64,000 nt of DNA from Deltaproteobacteria bacterium. GTDB lineage: Bacteria > Lernaellota > Lernaellaia > JACKCT01. The stretch is taken from positions 416,591-480,590 of the forward strand of contig JAOSJX010000012.1 in assembly GCA_027493875.1 (NCBI GenBank), written 5' to 3'. Every line of letters starts with the position of its first letter. The stretch's first letter is position 1. This document shows, piece by piece, positions 41,204-52,194 of this stretch. Made by a program: the position numbers and the translations under genes. Below the pieces are notes generated by a model, which did not search any database, was not told the origin of the DNA, and was given only the letters and a program-made list of their open reading frames with translations.

Positions 41204-41232
41204 TTGACAGCGGCGGGTGGGCGGGGAATCAT
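41204..41232 (+). promoter_or_regulatory. Probable sigma70 promoter
   Basis: TTGACA (41204-41209), 17-bp spacer, AATCAT (41227-41232). It lies 41 bp before the start codon of the B12-type radical SAM gene at 41274. Confidence 0.5.
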
Positions 41233-41273
41233 CGGCGGATGATCAGTAATGCGGTTCTCCCCGGAGTTCCGGC

Positions 41274-42739
41274 TTGAGTAACGTGACGCTCGTCCGGCCG
41301 TTCCGGCCTTATTTCGGCGCGCACCACACGCATCCGTTGGGGCTGATGTACCTCGCGTCGTACGCGCGGGCGCACGGGCACAACCGCGTCGCGATCGTGG
41401 ATAACCGCATCGAAAAATTGAGCGACGACGCACTCCTCGCGCGCATCCTGGCGACGAAACCGGACATCATCGGCATCACGGGAATGACCTCCGAGGCGCT
41501 TTTAATGGCGGACCTCGCGCGGCGGCTGCGGCGGCGGTTGCCGCACGTGCGCATTGTCGCCGGCGGGTCGCACGCGACGGCGTGGACGAAGCAAACGCTG
41601 CGTCAGGGGAGCGTGGACGTCGTCGTGCGCGGCGAGGGTGAAGCCGCGTTCGTCGGCCTGCTCGACGCATGGCAACGCGGCGGCGATCTTCGCGGCGTGC
41701 CGGGCCTGAGTTTTCTTGAAGACGGCCGCGTGGTGGATACGGGCGAGCCGACGCCGGTGCCCGACCTCGACGCGCAGCCGTATCCGGCGTGGGATCTGAT
41801 TCCGGTGGAAAAATACTTCGGCCAACGCATGGCCGATCAGATTCGCCAGCACCGTGAGATCATGACGGTGTTTACGAGCCGGGCGTGTCCGTATCCGTGC
41901 ACCTATTGTCACGACATGTTCGGCAAGACGTTCCGCGCGAGGAGCGCGGCGGGGGTTGTGGACGAACTCCGCGTCCTGCGCCGCGACTACGGCATCCGCG
42001 AGATTCACGTGGCCGACGACATTTTCAATATACAGATCAAACGGGCCAAAGAAATTTTTCACCGGTGTCGCGAGGAAGGGGTTCAATTCGTTTGGTCCTT
42101 CCCTAACGGATTGCGTGCCGACATTATGGACGATGAACTGCTCGACTTGATGCGCGACGCCGGGGTGCGCCGCGTGGCCTACGCCGTGGAGACGGCGTCG
42201 CCGCGTTTTCGCAAGGCGATTCGCAAGCACCTCGATCTGGCGAAGGTGGCCGACACGGTCAAGAAGACCGCGGCGCGTGGTATTTTCGTGAACGGATTTT
42301 TCATGCTCGGCTTCCCCGGCGAGACGCGCGACGAGATGGAACAGACGATTCAGTACGCGCGTGACAGCGAATTTCATACCGTCAGTTTTCACCGCGTGAT
42401 TCCCAATCGGGGTACGGCCCTCTACAACGAGTCCGTGGCGCGACGCTCGATTTCGTAACGCAGGAGCGCTTCGACGATTTCCGGTACGACGGGACGGCGG
42501 TCAACCTCAGCGCCGTCGATGATGCGGAGCTGACGCGCGTCGTGCGCCGCGGGTATCTGACGACCATGCTGAATCCGCGGCGGCTCTACCGGTTGTTTCG
42601 CGTGTTTCCGAACAAGAGGGATCTCTTCTTCTACCTTCCGGTCTTCTGGGTTTCGAAGATGCTGCGCGCGCGGACGGGTGGCCGTTCGAATCCGGGCGGC
42701 CTGTTCCCCATGAAATCCGCGGCGGCGGCCGGTTCGTGA
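41274..42739 (+). CDS. B12-binding radical SAM protein (4)
   Basis: About 488 aa, one frame break near 42440. Probable TTG start at 41274. The B12 domain shows VTLVRPFRPYFGAHHTHPLG, GLMYLASYARAHGHNRVA, IIGITGMTSEA and RIVAGGSHATAWTKQTL. The radical SAM core shows FTSRACPYPCTYCHDMFGKT, EIHVADDIFNIQIKRAKEIF, RVAYAVETASPRFRKAI and FVNGFFMLGFPGETRDEM. After the break the C-terminus reads DFVTQERFDDFRYDGTAVNL...RRLYRLFRVFPNKRDLFFYL. It is about half-identical by eye to the next gene, so the two arose by duplication. Confidence 0.87.
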
Positions 42740-42790
42740 GGGGCGGGCGGGCGCCCACCGTTCTTGTGTTCGGCGTCACAATCGCGCGCG

Positions 42791-42820
42791 TTGCGCGTGC
42801 CGTAAGGCGCCCAATAAAAT
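42791..42820 (+). promoter_or_regulatory. Possible sigma70 promoter
   Basis: TTGCGC (42791-42796), 18-bp spacer, TAAAAT (42815-42820) in the 162-bp gap before the radical SAM gene at 42902. Confidence 0.4.
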
Positions 42821-42901
42821 AAAGTGTCGGCGGAAAGCGTCCGCACCGCGGGCGATTTCTGCTATCATTCCGGTGTTCCCTCCTCGCGCGTGGAGTCGGC
42901 C

Positions 42902-44307
42902 GTGTCCAAAGTTTTGCTCGTTCAAAACGCCTACCACTATCAGCATCACACGCACTTGCAGCCGCTCGGTTTGATGTATGTGGCGTCGGCCCTGCGCCAG
43001 AAGGGGCACGAGGTCGGCCTTCTCGACATGAAGGTCGAACAGATGAGCATGGACGCGGCGCTGGATCACGTGGGGCGTTTTCGCCCGGACGTGCTTGGCG
43101 TGTCGGGCATGTCGTTTGAATCGGCGTCGATGTACGAGATGGCGAAACGCGCGAAGGCGTCTTGGCCGGAGATGACGATCGTGGCCGGCGGCCCGCACGC
43201 CACGAACGTTCCGGAGGACGCGCTGAAGCAGGTTCCGGAGCTCGACTACATCTGCCTCGGCGAAGGCGAGCAAACGTCCGTCGAGATGATGGATCAGCTC
43301 ACGAACGGCCGGCCGATGGACAAGGTCAACGGGTTGGCGTTCATGGCGGACGGGCGGTTCCATCAGACGCCGGCGCGCGACTTTATCGAAGACCTCGATG
43401 CGGTCCCGTTTCCCGCATGGGATCTGGTCCCGCTGAAAAATATTTCAAGCTCGACCGCGGCGGCATCATCTACGCTCGGCCGGAATTCATGACGGTCATG
43501 ACGTCGCGCGCGTGCCCGTGGAAATGCACGTTTTGCCACAACAACATGGGCAAAGGTTATCGGCCGCGCAGTGCCGAGAACGTGGTGGACGAACTCGAAG
43601 CGCTGTACCGCGATGTGGGGATTCGCGAAATCATTTTCATGGACGACATGTTCAACCTGCACCGCGAGCGCGTCCGCGACATCTGCCGCGGCATCCTGAG
43701 CCGCGGACTCGATCTCAAGCTGACGTTTCCGAACGGCCTGCGCGCGGACATCATGGACATCGAGACGGTCAAGCTGCTGAAAGAAGCCGGCATGTACCGC
43801 TGCATGTACGCGATCGAAACCGGCTCGCCGCGTCTGCAAAAGCGAATCAAGAAAAACGTGAAGCTCGAAAAAGCGAAGGCCATCATCGCGGAAACGGCGA
43901 AACTCGGCGTGCTCACGCACGGCGCGTTCATGCTCGGTTTCCCGACGGAGACCGAGGAAGAGATGCAGATGACCGTGGATTTCGCCTGCTCCACGAAGCT
44001 GCACACGGCGGCGTTCTATCGCGTGCTCCCGCTGCCGGGGTCGGAGATTTATTCGGATGTCGTGAGCGCCGGCGCCGACGTCAGCGGCGAAATTTTCGAT
44101 AGCCCGTCACAATTCGAGTACCACTCGTCGAACGTGAACCTCAGCACCGTGGACGAACGGTTTCTGACGAAAATACGCAAGAAAGCCTATTTGCGTTTCT
44201 ATCTGAATCCGCTTCGCCTACCGCGCCTCCTGTGGCATTTGCCGAACAAGCTTGTCATGATTCCGAAGCTGGCGAAGTTGTTTTTCCTGCGTGCGGTGCA
44301 GAAGTAG
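42902..44307 (+). CDS. B12-binding radical SAM protein (5)
   Basis: About 468 aa, one frame break near 43440. GTG start at 42902. The B12 domain reads KVLLVQNAYHYQHHTHLQPL, GLMYVASALRQKGHEVG and IVAGGPHATNVPEDALKQV. The radical SAM core reads MTSRACPWKCTFCHNNMGKG, EIIFMDDMFNLHRERVRDI, CMYAIETGSPRLQKRIKK and THGAFMLGFPTETEEEM. Its closest relative in the window is the preceding gene (shared THLQPLGLMY, TFPNGLRADIMD). The tail is basic and hydrophobic (RLLWHLPNKLVMIPKLAKLF), perhaps for membrane contact. Confidence 0.88.
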
Positions 44308-44325
44308 CGGAGCGCGAACCACGCC

Positions 44326-45732
44326 ATGACGGACGTTCTTTTCATTCAGCCGCCCAACGTGCAAGGGACGCTGTTCAATCTTCCCGGCGCGGAGGTGCCG
44401 CTGTCGGTGATGTCCGTCTCCGCGTACCTCAAGCGCGAAGGATACTCTTCGGAAATATGGGATCTTACGCTGGACCGGCGGCCGGAGGAAGCGCTGGCGC
44501 GGCTGCTGGCCGGCAACGCGCCCCACGCCGTCGGCATCACGTCGTACACGACTAATATGGATCTTGCGGCGGACATCGCGTCCAAAGTCCGCGCGGCGTG
44601 GCCGAAAACCAAGCTCGTGGTCGGCGGTTTCCACGCCTCCGCGCTCCCGGAACGCACGATCCGCGAATACCCCGTCTTCGACGTGCTGGTGCACGGCGAG
44701 GGCGAAGTGACGATGGTCGAGCTCCTCGAAGCGTGGGGACGCGGCGACGACGGCACCGACGTGCACGGCACGGCGTTTCGCGAAAACGGCCATGTGCGGA
44801 TGAATCCGCCGCGCGATTTGCTGCGTGACCTCGATGCGCTGCCGTACGCGGACCGCGACGCGGTTCCGGTAACGCGCTACGTTCCCGACCCCGGCAACTA
44901 CGCAAGCCTGCCGACGACCGGCATTCTCTATTCGCGCGGATGCCCGGCGCCGTGTACGTTTTGCAGCAAGAGCGTATTTCTGGATTCTGTGCGTTACCGG
45001 ACGCCGCAAAGTTTTCTGGACGAAATCCGCACGTGCAAACGCGATTACGGCATCCACGACTTCCGCCTCTACGACGAAGGGCCGACGTTCAAACGGCGGC
45101 ATATGGAAGCGCTCTGCGACGAGATTCTGGCCAGCGGCCTGCGGTTTTCGTGGAACTGCTTTTCGCGCGTGGACGTGGCGGACGAGGAACTGTTGACCAT
45201 GATGCGCGATGCCGGGTGCTACCACATCATCTACGGCGTCGAGTCCGTCGTCCCCGAAACGCAGCGCCGCATCCGCAAACGCATCGACGCGGAACGTGTG
45301 CGGGAAGTCTGCCGGCTCACGCGAAAACTCGGCATCGAATGCAAGGCGAATTTCATTCTCGGTTTTCCGTGGGAAGGCGAGGACGAGGCGGAACAGAATG
45401 TCCGTTTCGCGCTGGGCCTGGACGCCGATCTGGTCACGTTCAACCTTTTCAAACCGATGCCCGGCAGTCCGCTTTACGACGAGATGAGCGAGCGGGGCGC
45501 GATCCGCGATCTGCCGTGGAAGGAATTTTTCACGACGAGTAATTCGGAGCTGTTCGAATCCCGCCTCGACGAGCACGCCCAGAAACGCATTCTTAAATGG
45601 GCGTGGATGCGTTTTTACTTTTCGCCGAAGTCGATCCGGCGCCGCCTGGAACGGCTTGTCCGGCATCCCGTCGTGGAAACGCGTAAGGTGGCGCGCGGCC
45701 TCGGTGTCCTTTTAGTTAATCTCTTCAAATAA
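44326..45732 (+). CDS. B12-binding radical SAM protein (6), intact
   Basis: 468 aa, uninterrupted. The B12 domain reads VLFIQPPNVQGTLFNLPGAE, AVGITSYTTNMDLAADIASK and LVVGGFHASALPERTI. The core reads LYSRGCPAPCTFCSKSVFLD, DFRLYDEGPTFKRRHMEALC, YHIIYGVESVVPETQRRI and ECKANFILGFPWEGEDEAE. NLFKPMPGSPLYDEMSERGA is typical of the B12-radical SAM methyltransferase group. It starts 18 bp after the previous gene, so is co-transcribed with it. The length and domain order match its paralogues. Confidence 0.9.
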   Translation: MTDVLFIQPPNVQGTLFNLPGAEVPLSVMSVSAYLKREGYSSEIWDLTLDRRPEEALARLLAGNAPHAVGITSYTTNMDLAADIASKVRAAWPKTKLVVGGFHASALPERTIREYPVFDVLVHGEGEVTMVELLEAWGRGDDGTDVHGTAFRENGHVRMNPPRDLLRDLDALPYADRDAVPVTRYVPDPGNYASLPTTGILYSRGCPAPCTFCSKSVFLDSVRYRTPQSFLDEIRTCKRDYGIHDFRLYDEGPTFKRRHMEALCDEILASGLRFSWNCFSRVDVADEELLTMMRDAGCYHIIYGVESVVPETQRRIRKRIDAERVREVCRLTRKLGIECKANFILGFPWEGEDEAEQNVRFALGLDADLVTFNLFKPMPGSPLYDEMSERGAIRDLPWKEFFTTSNSELFESRLDEHAQKRILKWAWMRFYFSPKSIRRRLERLVRHPVVETRKVARGLGVLLVNLFK

Positions 45733-45905
45733 TTGTAGAAAATTCCACAGCTCTGGACGGCCACGGCCCGCCTTGTAGAATAATGTCCACCGTAATAATC
45801 CATACAGTTCGTATTTTATTGATATTACTATGCTATTTGCAAAATTTTTTGTGGCACGGAATCTGCTTTTTCGCGGGTCGGAATCGATCTGATGGAGGAT
45901 CAGGC
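45733..45905 (+). promoter_or_regulatory. AT-rich leader upstream of the metal efflux operon
   Basis: 173 bp that is much more AT-rich than either side (TATTTTATTGATATTACTATG; GCAAAATTTTTTGTGG). It probably carries the operon promoter (a weak TTGATA-16-AAAATT can be drawn). No clear MerR/CueR-type dyad or CsoR site is visible. An in-frame ATG at 45783 has no ribosome binding site and is rejected as the tolC-like start. Confidence 0.45.
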
Positions 45906-47160
45906 GTGAGACGGCTCAGCATTTTGGCGGTGATCGGGGCGATCCTGCTGACCGCAAGCGTAAGCGCGGCCCAGGAGGCGGAGTCTTCGGCACCGGTGCT
46001 CCCGCCGATCCTGACTCTGGACGCGGCGGAAGCCATGGCGCTTGAGGCGCGTCCCGATTTGGACGCGGTGCGCTTTCGCGAAGAGGCGGCGTGGACGCGG
46101 CCGGATCAGGCGCGGGCACTGCCGGACCCGATGATCATGGGCGGCATCGACAAACTGCCCGTCGATCGGATGGGCGTCGACTACATGTTTCAGGTTCAGC
46201 AGTCCTTTCCGCTGTTCGCGCGCGCACCGCGCGGCGATCGAGGAGGCGCGCGCGGAAGCGGCTTCGCTCGTCACGGCGGATCGAAGGCTCGACGTGCGTT
46301 ATGGGGTGCGGACCGCTTACGCCGACGTCTGGGAGTGGGACCGGATCATCGAGGTGACGGAAAAGACGCGGGCTCTCGCGGGCGCGTCGGCCCGGCTGGC
46401 GGTTCGGCGCTACGGCGCGGGCGCCACTGGTCAGGGCGACGTTCTCCGGACGGACGCCGAGCGCGCGGGCTACGACGCGGCGTTGGCGGTGGCGCGCGAA
46501 AACCGCGACGCCGCGTCGGCGCGATTGATCGCGGCGCTCGGTCTTTCGCCGGCGGACGCCCCGGCGGTTCCGGCGATTGCGGATCTGCCGGAACCGGTTT
46601 TGGACACGCCCGTCGAGACGCTGATCGCCGCGGCGCTCGACGGGAGGCCGGAGCCGGCCGTGGCGCGCAGCCGCGTGCGCGAGGCGGAGGCGAGCCTGAA
46701 GGCGGCGAAAAGCCAGTACGTGCCGAACGCGACCGTCACGGCGGGTTATATGCTCTCGACGATGGAAACGGACGCATACAACGCGATGCTCGGCCTGTCC
46801 GTGCCGCTCTGGCCGACATGGCGAAGCCGGGCGAAAGCGCAAGCCCGTGCGGAAGTCCAAGCGGGGCACCGCGACGAGGCGTTCGCGCGGTTGACGATCG
46901 AGAAGGAAGTCAGGGAGGCGCTCGCCGGTTTCCGCGCGGCGCGGATTTCCCATCAAATTCTGGCGCGCGACGTGGAGCCGCGCGCGGAGGGCGCGTACGA
47001 AGCGATCGCCGCGGGTTACGCGGCGGGTTCCGAAAGTCTGGCCGCGCTCATCGACGCGCAGCAGGCTCTTTACGACGCGCGCCTGCAGGTGCGCCGCGCG
47101 CGGGCCGACGCTTTCCGGCGCTGGGCGGCGCTGCGCCGCGCGGTAGGAGAAGACTCATGA
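45906..47160 (+). CDS. CusC/TolC-like outer-membrane efflux protein
   Basis: About 417 aa with one frame break near 46225. The start chosen is GTG at 45906, preceded by GGAGG, and gives a clean signal peptide (RRLSILAVIGAILLTASVSAAQ). The sequence is TolC-type helical hairpins: TLDAAEAMALEARPDLDAVR, MIMGGIDKLPVD, ARLAVRRYGAGATGQGDVLR, DARLQVRRARADAFRRW. In metal RND systems this forms the outer-membrane channel. Its stop overlaps the CusB-like start (ATGA). The apparent long reading frame from 45783 to 48629 that would fuse it with the next gene is an artefact of the frame break. Confidence 0.85.
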
Positions 47161-48629
47161 ACACGATCAACGACTTTTCGACGCCGCCGCCGGGAACGCG
47201 GCTGATGGGCCAGGTGCGTTGGGCTCTTCTCGCCGTCCTCGCGGTGTTCGCGGCGGGCGCCGTGCTCTGGTACTTCGGCGCGTGGCCGTTCGGCGCGGCG
47301 GACGGCGCGGCCGGGACGTATTACCGCTGCCCGATGCACCCGCAAATCGTGCAGGAACGGCCCGGAGCATGCCCGATCTGCGGCATGGATCTCGTGGCGT
47401 TCGATCCGGGCGGCGCGGCGCCGGAAGAGGCGGCCGCCCACGAAGGCCACGGAGACGCCGCCGCCCGTCCCGGCCAGTGGACGTGCCCGATGCACGCACA
47501 AATCGTTCAGGACGAGCCGGGCGAGTGCCCGATCTGCGGCATGGATCTCGTGCAACAGCGCGCGCGCGAAGGCGACGGCCCGGCGCCGGAACCGCTGCCC
47601 GCCGTGCATTCGGAAGTCCACCTCGACGCCCGGCGTCTGCAAATGGTCGGCGTCACGACGGGCGTCGTGGAGAAGCGGTCCCTCGCCGACGAGATCCGCA
47701 CCGTCGCGCTCATCACGGCGGACGAATCGAAACTCGGCATGGTGCACACGAAGGTCCCCGGCTGGATCGAGCATCTCGCGGTGTCGCGCGTGGGCGAGCG
47801 CGTGCGTCACGGGCAGTTGGTTGCCCGGCTCTACAGTCTCGAACTGATCGCGGCGCAGGAGGATTTTCTCGCGGCGCGCGACAACGCGAAAGCCCTCGGC
47901 GAAATCGCCGGCGAACAGGGTTCGGCGCTGCTGGACGCGGCGCGGCGGCGGCTTCGGCTGCTCGACATGTCCGAGAAGGAGATCGCGCGGCTCGAGTCGA
48001 CCGGCGAAATCCAGCGCACGGTGGGCGTGTACGCGATGGGCTCGGGCGTGGTGCTGACGCGCGACGTGACCGAGGGGCACAAGGTGGAGGGCGGCACGAC
48101 CATCATGACGCTGGCCGACCTTTCCTCGGTGTGGGCGATGCTCGATCTCTACGAGAACGATCTCGCCGTCGCGAGCAAAGGGCAGACGGCGCGCGTGACG
48201 CTCAACGGGCTGCCGGGGCGGGTCTTCGAGGGACGCGTCGATTACGTCTATCCCGTGATGGACGAAAAGACGCGGACGACCAAGGCGCGCGTCGTGTTGA
48301 AAAACAAAGACGGCGCGTTGCGTCCCGGGATGTACGGCACCGGGCGCATCGCCGTCGATCCGCGCGATTCGCTGGTCGTGCCGCCGGAAGCGGTGATGGA
48401 CAACGGCGACCGGCGCTACGTGTTCACCGTGGAGAGCCCGGGTCATTTCGTGCCGCGTCCGGTGACGGTGGGGCGGCGGACGGACGCGGGCGTGGAAATT
48501 CTCTCGGGATTGTCTGAGGGTGAAACGATCGTGACGAGCGGTAATTTTCTTCTGGACGCGGAGAGCCGTATGCTCGGCGTCGCGCAGGCGGGCGTGTCGG
48601 ACGATGCCGGCGCCCACGCGGGGCACTAG
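47157..48629 (+). CDS. CusB-like periplasmic adaptor with two heavy-metal-binding domains
   Basis: 490 aa, intact. An N-terminal anchor (ALLAVLAVFAAGAVLWYFGA) is followed by two tandem copies of the heavy-metal-binding domain seen in CusB-type adaptors: YRCPMHPQIVQ...CPICGMDLV near residues 56-82 and WTCPMHAQIVQ...CPICGMDLV near 108-133. A His/Gly stretch (AHEGHGDAAARPG) separates them. The membrane fusion protein body follows (VHTKVPGWIEHLAVSRVGER; barrel-sandwich and beta-barrel; RTTKARVVLKNKDGALRPGM). The C-terminus ends in AHAGH, a further potential metal ligand. It links the RND pump to the outer-membrane channel and passes Cu(I)/Ag(I) or a related ion. Confidence 0.92.
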   Translation: MNTINDFSTPPPGTRLMGQVRWALLAVLAVFAAGAVLWYFGAWPFGAADGAAGTYYRCPMHPQIVQERPGACPICGMDLVAFDPGGAAPEEAAAHEGHGDAAARPGQWTCPMHAQIVQDEPGECPICGMDLVQQRAREGDGPAPEPLPAVHSEVHLDARRLQMVGVTTGVVEKRSLADEIRTVALITADESKLGMVHTKVPGWIEHLAVSRVGERVRHGQLVARLYSLELIAAQEDFLAARDNAKALGEIAGEQGSALLDAARRRLRLLDMSEKEIARLESTGEIQRTVGVYAMGSGVVLTRDVTEGHKVEGGTTIMTLADLSSVWAMLDLYENDLAVASKGQTARVTLNGLPGRVFEGRVDYVYPVMDEKTRTTKARVVLKNKDGALRPGMYGTGRIAVDPRDSLVVPPEAVMDNGDRRYVFTVESPGHFVPRPVTVGRRTDAGVEILSGLSEGETIVTSGNFLLDAESRMLGVAQAGVSDDAGAHAGH

Positions 48630-48631
48630 CC

Positions 48632-51600
48632 ATGGTCGAGCGGATTATCGAGGCGTGCGCGCGGAACCGATTCTTCGTCTTCGTCGTGATCGCGGGGCTT
48701 TCCGTGTGGGCCGTTTTTTCAATGCGCGGTCTGGCGCTCGACGCGATTCCGGATTTGTCCGACACGCAGGTGATCGTTTGGACCGAATGGATGGGCCGCG
48801 GGCCGGATCTGGTTGAGGACCAGATCACGTACCCGATCGTCTCGACGCTTCTCGCGGCGCCGAAGGTGAAAACGGTGCGCGGCTATTCGATGTTCGGCAT
48901 GTCGTTCGTGTACGCGCTGTTCGAGGACGGCACGGACCTCTATTGGGCGCGCTCGCGCGTGCTGGAATACATGAGCCGCATCAGCGACCGGCTGCCGGAC
49001 GGCGTGAATCCGGTCCTCGGCCCGGACGCGACGGGCGTCGGCTGGATCTACGAATACGCGCTCGTGGACGAGGGCGGGACGCACGATCTTTCCGAACTGC
49101 GTTCGCTTCAGGACTGGTTTCTCAAATACGCGATCGAAAGCGTGCCGGGCGTGGCCGAAGTGGCTTCCGTCGGCGGCTTTCAGCGCCAATACCAGGTCAA
49201 CCTCGATCCCGATCGGTTGCGGGCCTACGGGCTGCCGATCGCGTCCGTGACCGGCGCGATCCGCCGCGCGAACAACGACGTCGGCGGGCGCGTGGTGGAA
49301 ATGGCGGGGCGCGAATACGTCGTGCGCGGGCTGGGCTATCTGAAAAGCGTCGCCGATCTCGAACAGGTCGTCGTGGGGGACGACGGCCGCGGCACGCCGG
49401 TCCGCCTCCGCGACATCGCCACCGTGCAGGTCGGACCGGACATCCGCCGCGGCGTGGCGGAACTGAACGGGCGCGGCGAGGTCGTGGGCGGCATCGTCAT
49501 CATGCGCGACAAGGAAAACGCGCTCGACGTCATTGAGGCGGTGAAGAAACGGATCGACGAGGAGATCGCGCCGGCGCTGCCCGAGGGCGTGCGCCTGGTG
49601 ACCACGTACGACCGCTCCGACCTGATCCGCGCGTCGATCGACACGCTCAAACACGCGCTCATCGAGGAGGCGATCGTCGTTTCGATCGTCATCGCGATCT
49701 TTCTTCTGCATTTCCGTTCCGCGCTGGTCGCGATCATCACGCTGCCGATCGCGGTGCTGTTCTCGTTTATCCCGATGCGGCTGTTCGGGATCTCGTCCAA
49801 CATCATGAGCCTGGGCGGCATCGCCATCGCCATCGGCGCGATGGTGGACGCGTCGATCGTGCTCATCGAAAACGCGCACAAAAAGCTGGAGCACGCCCTG
49901 CCGCACGAAGACCGGATGGAAGTGGTCATCCGCGCGGCGAAGGAGGTCGGCCGTCCGATCTTCTTCTCCTTGCTGCTCATCACGGTGAGTTTCCTGCCGG
50001 TGTTTACGCTCGAAGGGCAGGGCGGGCGCCTTTTCCGCCCGCTGGCCTACACGAAAACGGCGTCGATGTTTTTCGCGGCGCTGCTGTCGATCACGCTCGC
50101 GCCCGCGCTCATGGTGATGCTGATCAAGGGAAAGATCTCGCGCGAGGAGGACAACCCGATCTCGCGGATTCTGATCCGCCTGTACAAGCCGTTCGCTTAC
50201 GTCGCGCTGCACAATCCGAAAACAACGCTGCTGCTCGCGGCGGCGGCGGTGGCGTCGGCGGTGCCGCTGGGGCTGCGCCTGGGCAGCGAATTCATGCCGC
50301 CGCTCAACGAGGGATCGCTCCTATACATGCCGACGACGCTGCCCGGCATCTCCATCGAACAAGCGCGGCAATCGCTGCAAGTGCAGGACCAGATCATCGC
50401 CGGCACGCCGGAGGTTGCGATGGTTTTCGGCAAGGTCGGCCGCGCGGAAACGCCCACCGATCCGGCGCCGCTCGATATGGTGGAGACGACCATCCTTTTG
50501 AAGCCGCGCGACGAATGGCGGCTGGTGGACCGTCCGCGATGGTATTCGGCGTGGGCGCCCGAACCGCTGAAAAAGGCGCTGCGGCCGGTCTGGCCGGACG
50601 AACGACGGATGACGTGGCAGGAATTGTCGGAGGACCTCAACGCCCGCCTGAACATGCCGGGATGGACGAACAGCCTGTCGCCGCCGATCAAAACGCGCAT
50701 CGACATGCTGACAACGGGTATCCGCACGCCGATCGGCATCAAGGTCTACGGGCACGATCTGGCCGAGATCGAACGCGTGGCGCAGAAACTCGAGGGCGTG
50801 ATGCGGGGCATCCCGGGCACGCGCGGGGTTTTCGCGGAACGCTCGTCGGGCGGCTACTATCTGGATATCCGTCCGAAGCGGGATGTGATCGCGCGGTACG
50901 GCCTCAACGTGGGCGACGTGCTGGACGTGGTCGAAACCGCGCTCGGCGGAATGGAAGTGACGCGCACGGTGGAAGGCCGGGAGCGGTACAGCGTGAACGT
51001 GCGGTATCCGCGCGACTTCCGGCTGAGTCCCGAGACGGTGCGCGGGCTGCTCGTTCCGATCCGGACGGCGCAAGGCGCGGCCGGCATGGCGATGAGCGCG
51101 CTGGGCGCCCCGGCGGACGAGAACGCGATGATCGCGGCACTGATGCGCGAAGCCTACGATTACGCGGAACGCGTGCCCGCGGTTTCCCTGCTGGCGCAGG
51201 GGATGGAGGGCATGGGCGGGATGGGCGCGAGCGGAAGCTCGGCGCCGGCCGCGTCTCCCGCGGCGCCGACGATGACGGACGTGCCGGCGTTTACGCTGCC
51301 GCCGCTTCCCGGCGGCATGGGCGCCGCGCCGCTCGGGGGGATGGGCATGAATCCCGGGGGACCGTCAGGAACGCCGGCCGCGCGCGACGGCGTGGCGATG
51401 GTGCCGCTGGGGCTTCTCGCGGACGTCGACGTGCGGACCGGTCCGCCGATGATCAAGGACGAAAACGGATCGCTCGTCGGCTACGTTTACGTCGATATCG
51501 ATACGAGCAAGCGCGACATCGGCGGTTACGTGACCGAAGCGAAGGCCGTGGTGCGCGATGCCCTCGGGGCGACGCCGGGTATCCGCCTGGAATGGACCGG

Positions 51601-52194
51601 GCAGTACGAACTCTCGAACGCATGGCCGAACGCATGCGCGTCATCATTCCCTTGACGCTGGCGATCATCGTTTTGTTGCTCTATCTGAATTTCCGGTCGT
51701 GGGCGGAGACGGCCATCGTTCTGCTGAGCGTGCCGTTCGCGCTCATCGGATCGGTCTGGCTGCTGTTTTTCATGGATTACAACACGTCCATCGCGGTCTG
51801 GGTCGGCGTGATCGCGCTCGCGGGCGTGGCGGCGGAAACCGGTATCGTGATGATTATGTACCTCGACGAGTACCACGCGCGGTACAAGGCCGAGGGACGG
51901 CTGAACACCGCGGAGGACATTCGCGCGGCGATCATGGAAGGCGCGGTGATGCGCGTGCGGCCGAAGCTGATGACGGTCGGCACCACGACGCTCGGCCTCG
52001 TGCCCTTGCTCTGGGCGCAAGGCACGGGCGCGGACGTCATGGGACGCATCGCCGCCCCGATGGTCGGTGGATTGATCACCTCCACGTTCCTGACGCTCGA
52101 GATCATCCCGGTCATCTACATGTATTGGCGCACGTGGCAGTTGAAAAAAGAGCAGCTCGCTCCCGCGCCGGCCGGAACCGACCCGAGGGATTGA
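48632..52194 (+). CDS. CusA-like heavy-metal RND efflux pump with Met/Gly-rich insertion
   Basis: About 1187 aa against about 1045 for E. coli CusA; one frame break near 51620. HME-RND features are TQVIVWTEWMGRGPDLVEDQ, the proton-relay region IAIGAMVDASIVLIENAHKK, and the methionine motifs LLYMPTTLPGIS and RIDMLTTGIRTPIGIKVYG that line the Cu/Ag path in CusA. Between LLVPIRTAQG (about residue 813) and VAMVPLGLLADV (about 920), where CusA runs straight on, there are about 105 extra residues rich in Met, Gly, Ala and Pro (QGMEGMGGMGASG; PGGMGAAPLGGMGMNPGG). The insert lies in the periplasmic porter region. Inner-membrane proton-driven pump. Confidence 0.92.

Noticed and set aside
45783..48629. 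A 948-codon open frame that would fuse the outer-membrane channel to the CusB-like adaptor
   Set aside because: The middle third (about 46225-47156) translates to low-complexity Gly/Arg sequence, while TolC-like sequence continues in another frame to a stop at 47160. The fusion is produced by the frame break near 46225.
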